From the NCBI GenBank assembly GCA_017643305.1, contig JAEPNQ010000047.1:1-32483 (forward strand): a stretch of 32,483 bases of DNA. The letters are read 5' to 3'. Within the stretch, counting starts at the first letter, position 1. Every line of letters starts with the position of its first letter. Source of the stretch: Marinibacterium sp. GTDB lineage: Bacteria; Pseudomonadota; Alphaproteobacteria; Rhodobacterales; Rhodobacteraceae. Of the stretch, positions 32,344 through 32,483 are shown piece after piece. The notes below the pieces were generated by a model, which ran no database searches, was not told where the DNA came from, and worked only from the letters and a program-made list of their open reading frames with translations. The translations under genes and the position numbers were made by a program.

Positions 32344-32483
32344 TGACCTGCCCCATTAGGGTGGTCCACCGGTTAAGTTAGAGTTCCGGCGGTTGTTGTC
32401 GCCCTGCTGGGCGGCCTGAAGCGTAGCGTAAGGCAGTCTAGCAGGGCGAGGCAAGATAGTTTGTGGTGCTGGCGGCTGGTATC
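32344..32483 (-). mobile_element. IS3-family element, right (orfB-side) end, cut by window edge
   Basis: Begins with the inverted repeat TGACCTGCCCCATTAGG...GTGGTCCA (32344-32368), matching imperfectly the end at 89-114. The element runs right, out of the window, with its genes on the minus strand, the same orientation as the left copy. The outer flank is ATTC, in pegD. About 140 bases are visible against 114 at the left end, which fits assembly breakage at a repeat as well as a composite transposon. Confidence 0.8.
32356..32483 (-). CDS. IS3-family transposase OrfB, C-terminal fragment (window edge)
   Basis: 41 codons and a TAA on the minus strand, reading YQPPAPQTILPRPARLP at the visible start and ending NSNLTGGPP. 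The xPPAP proline motif is characteristic of the tail of IS3-family (IS407/IS51-like) OrfB proteins, after the DDE core. The stop lies inside the terminal inverted repeat, as is usual for these elements. The rest is beyond the right edge. Confidence 0.7.
   Translation of the reverse strand, partial: YQPPAPQTILPRPARLPYATLQAAQQGDNNRRNSNLTGGPP

Noticed and set aside
1-32483. A 32-kb circular element containing a single IS copy, with window edges joined inside that IS
   Set aside because: A single insertion should leave the same 3-4 base target duplication on both sides; the flanks are AATC and ATTC, which do not match. Rearrangement could hide it, so it is unlikely rather than impossible.
1-32483. 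CRISPR array, tRNA or rRNA genes
   Set aside because: No regularly spaced repeats of CRISPR type and no tRNA/rRNA-like segments were seen on reading; a dedicated search was not possible.

Overview
The window looks like a piece of a sphingomonad (Alphaproteobacteria, Sphingopyxis/Novosphingobium-type) plasmid or integrative element. Three things point there: GC-rich codon use, several small proteins resembling families I associate with sphingomonads (DUF5818-, DUF6437-, DUF6878- and DUF6915-like), and a polyethylene glycol (PEG) gene set arranged like the one published for Sphingopyxis. All family names are from recall and motif reading, not from a search.

Layout. (1) Bases 1-114 and 32344-32483 are the two opposite ends of an IS3-family element in the same orientation. 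The left end (upstream of orfA) has cut a tyrosine-recombinase gene; the right end (orfB tail) has cut pegD. The window is therefore either framed by two direct IS copies, as in a composite transposon, or is an assembly contig broken at a repeated IS. (2) Bases 115-8037 hold mobile-element backbone: truncated integrase, DUF5818-like gene, lytic transglycosylase, Toprim primase, a 1,410-residue methyltransferase plus strawberry-notch helicase (DarB-like), and a Xre-RES toxin-antitoxin pair with a clear promoter and operator. (3) Bases 8084-12263, minus strand, are a Hachiman anti-phage locus: hamA (DUF1837 nuclease) and hamB (Ski2-like helicase) joined by an ATGA overlap, followed by a DUF3223 (DCL-like) gene and a possible 83-residue gene coupled to it. 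(4) Bases 12611-20276 return to backbone: ParB-like protein, ArdC anti-restriction metalloprotease, a DUF2493 SLOG-type protein, several conserved small proteins and a single-strand DNA-binding protein. Most of these genes have their own hairpin-containing leader and a TCAGGAG Shine-Dalgarno.

(5) Bases 20643-32343 are AT-richer and carry PEG catabolism: tautomerase, glutathione S-transferase, PEG-carboxylate dehydrogenase (FAD), two generations of IS3-family sequence (a decayed copy, then an intact one), the AraC-type regulator pegR on the plus strand, and on the minus strand pegE (acyl-CoA ligase), pegA (PEG dehydrogenase, GMC family) and a pegD symporter missing its N-terminus. pegC and pegB, expected further upstream of pegD, lie outside the window. 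In the known pathway PegD imports PEG, PegA and PegC oxidise its terminal alcohol to a carboxylate, PegE forms the CoA thioester, and the FAD dehydrogenase releases glyoxylate; the GST is thought to deal with the acyl-CoA intermediates.

The most interesting parts are the extended Hachiman operon, its position beside two predicted anti-restriction genes (DarB-like and ArdC), and the IS-disrupted peg operon with a translationally coupled remnant of an alpha-hydroxy-acid dehydrogenase gene after pegE. I found no CRISPR array, tRNA or rRNA.
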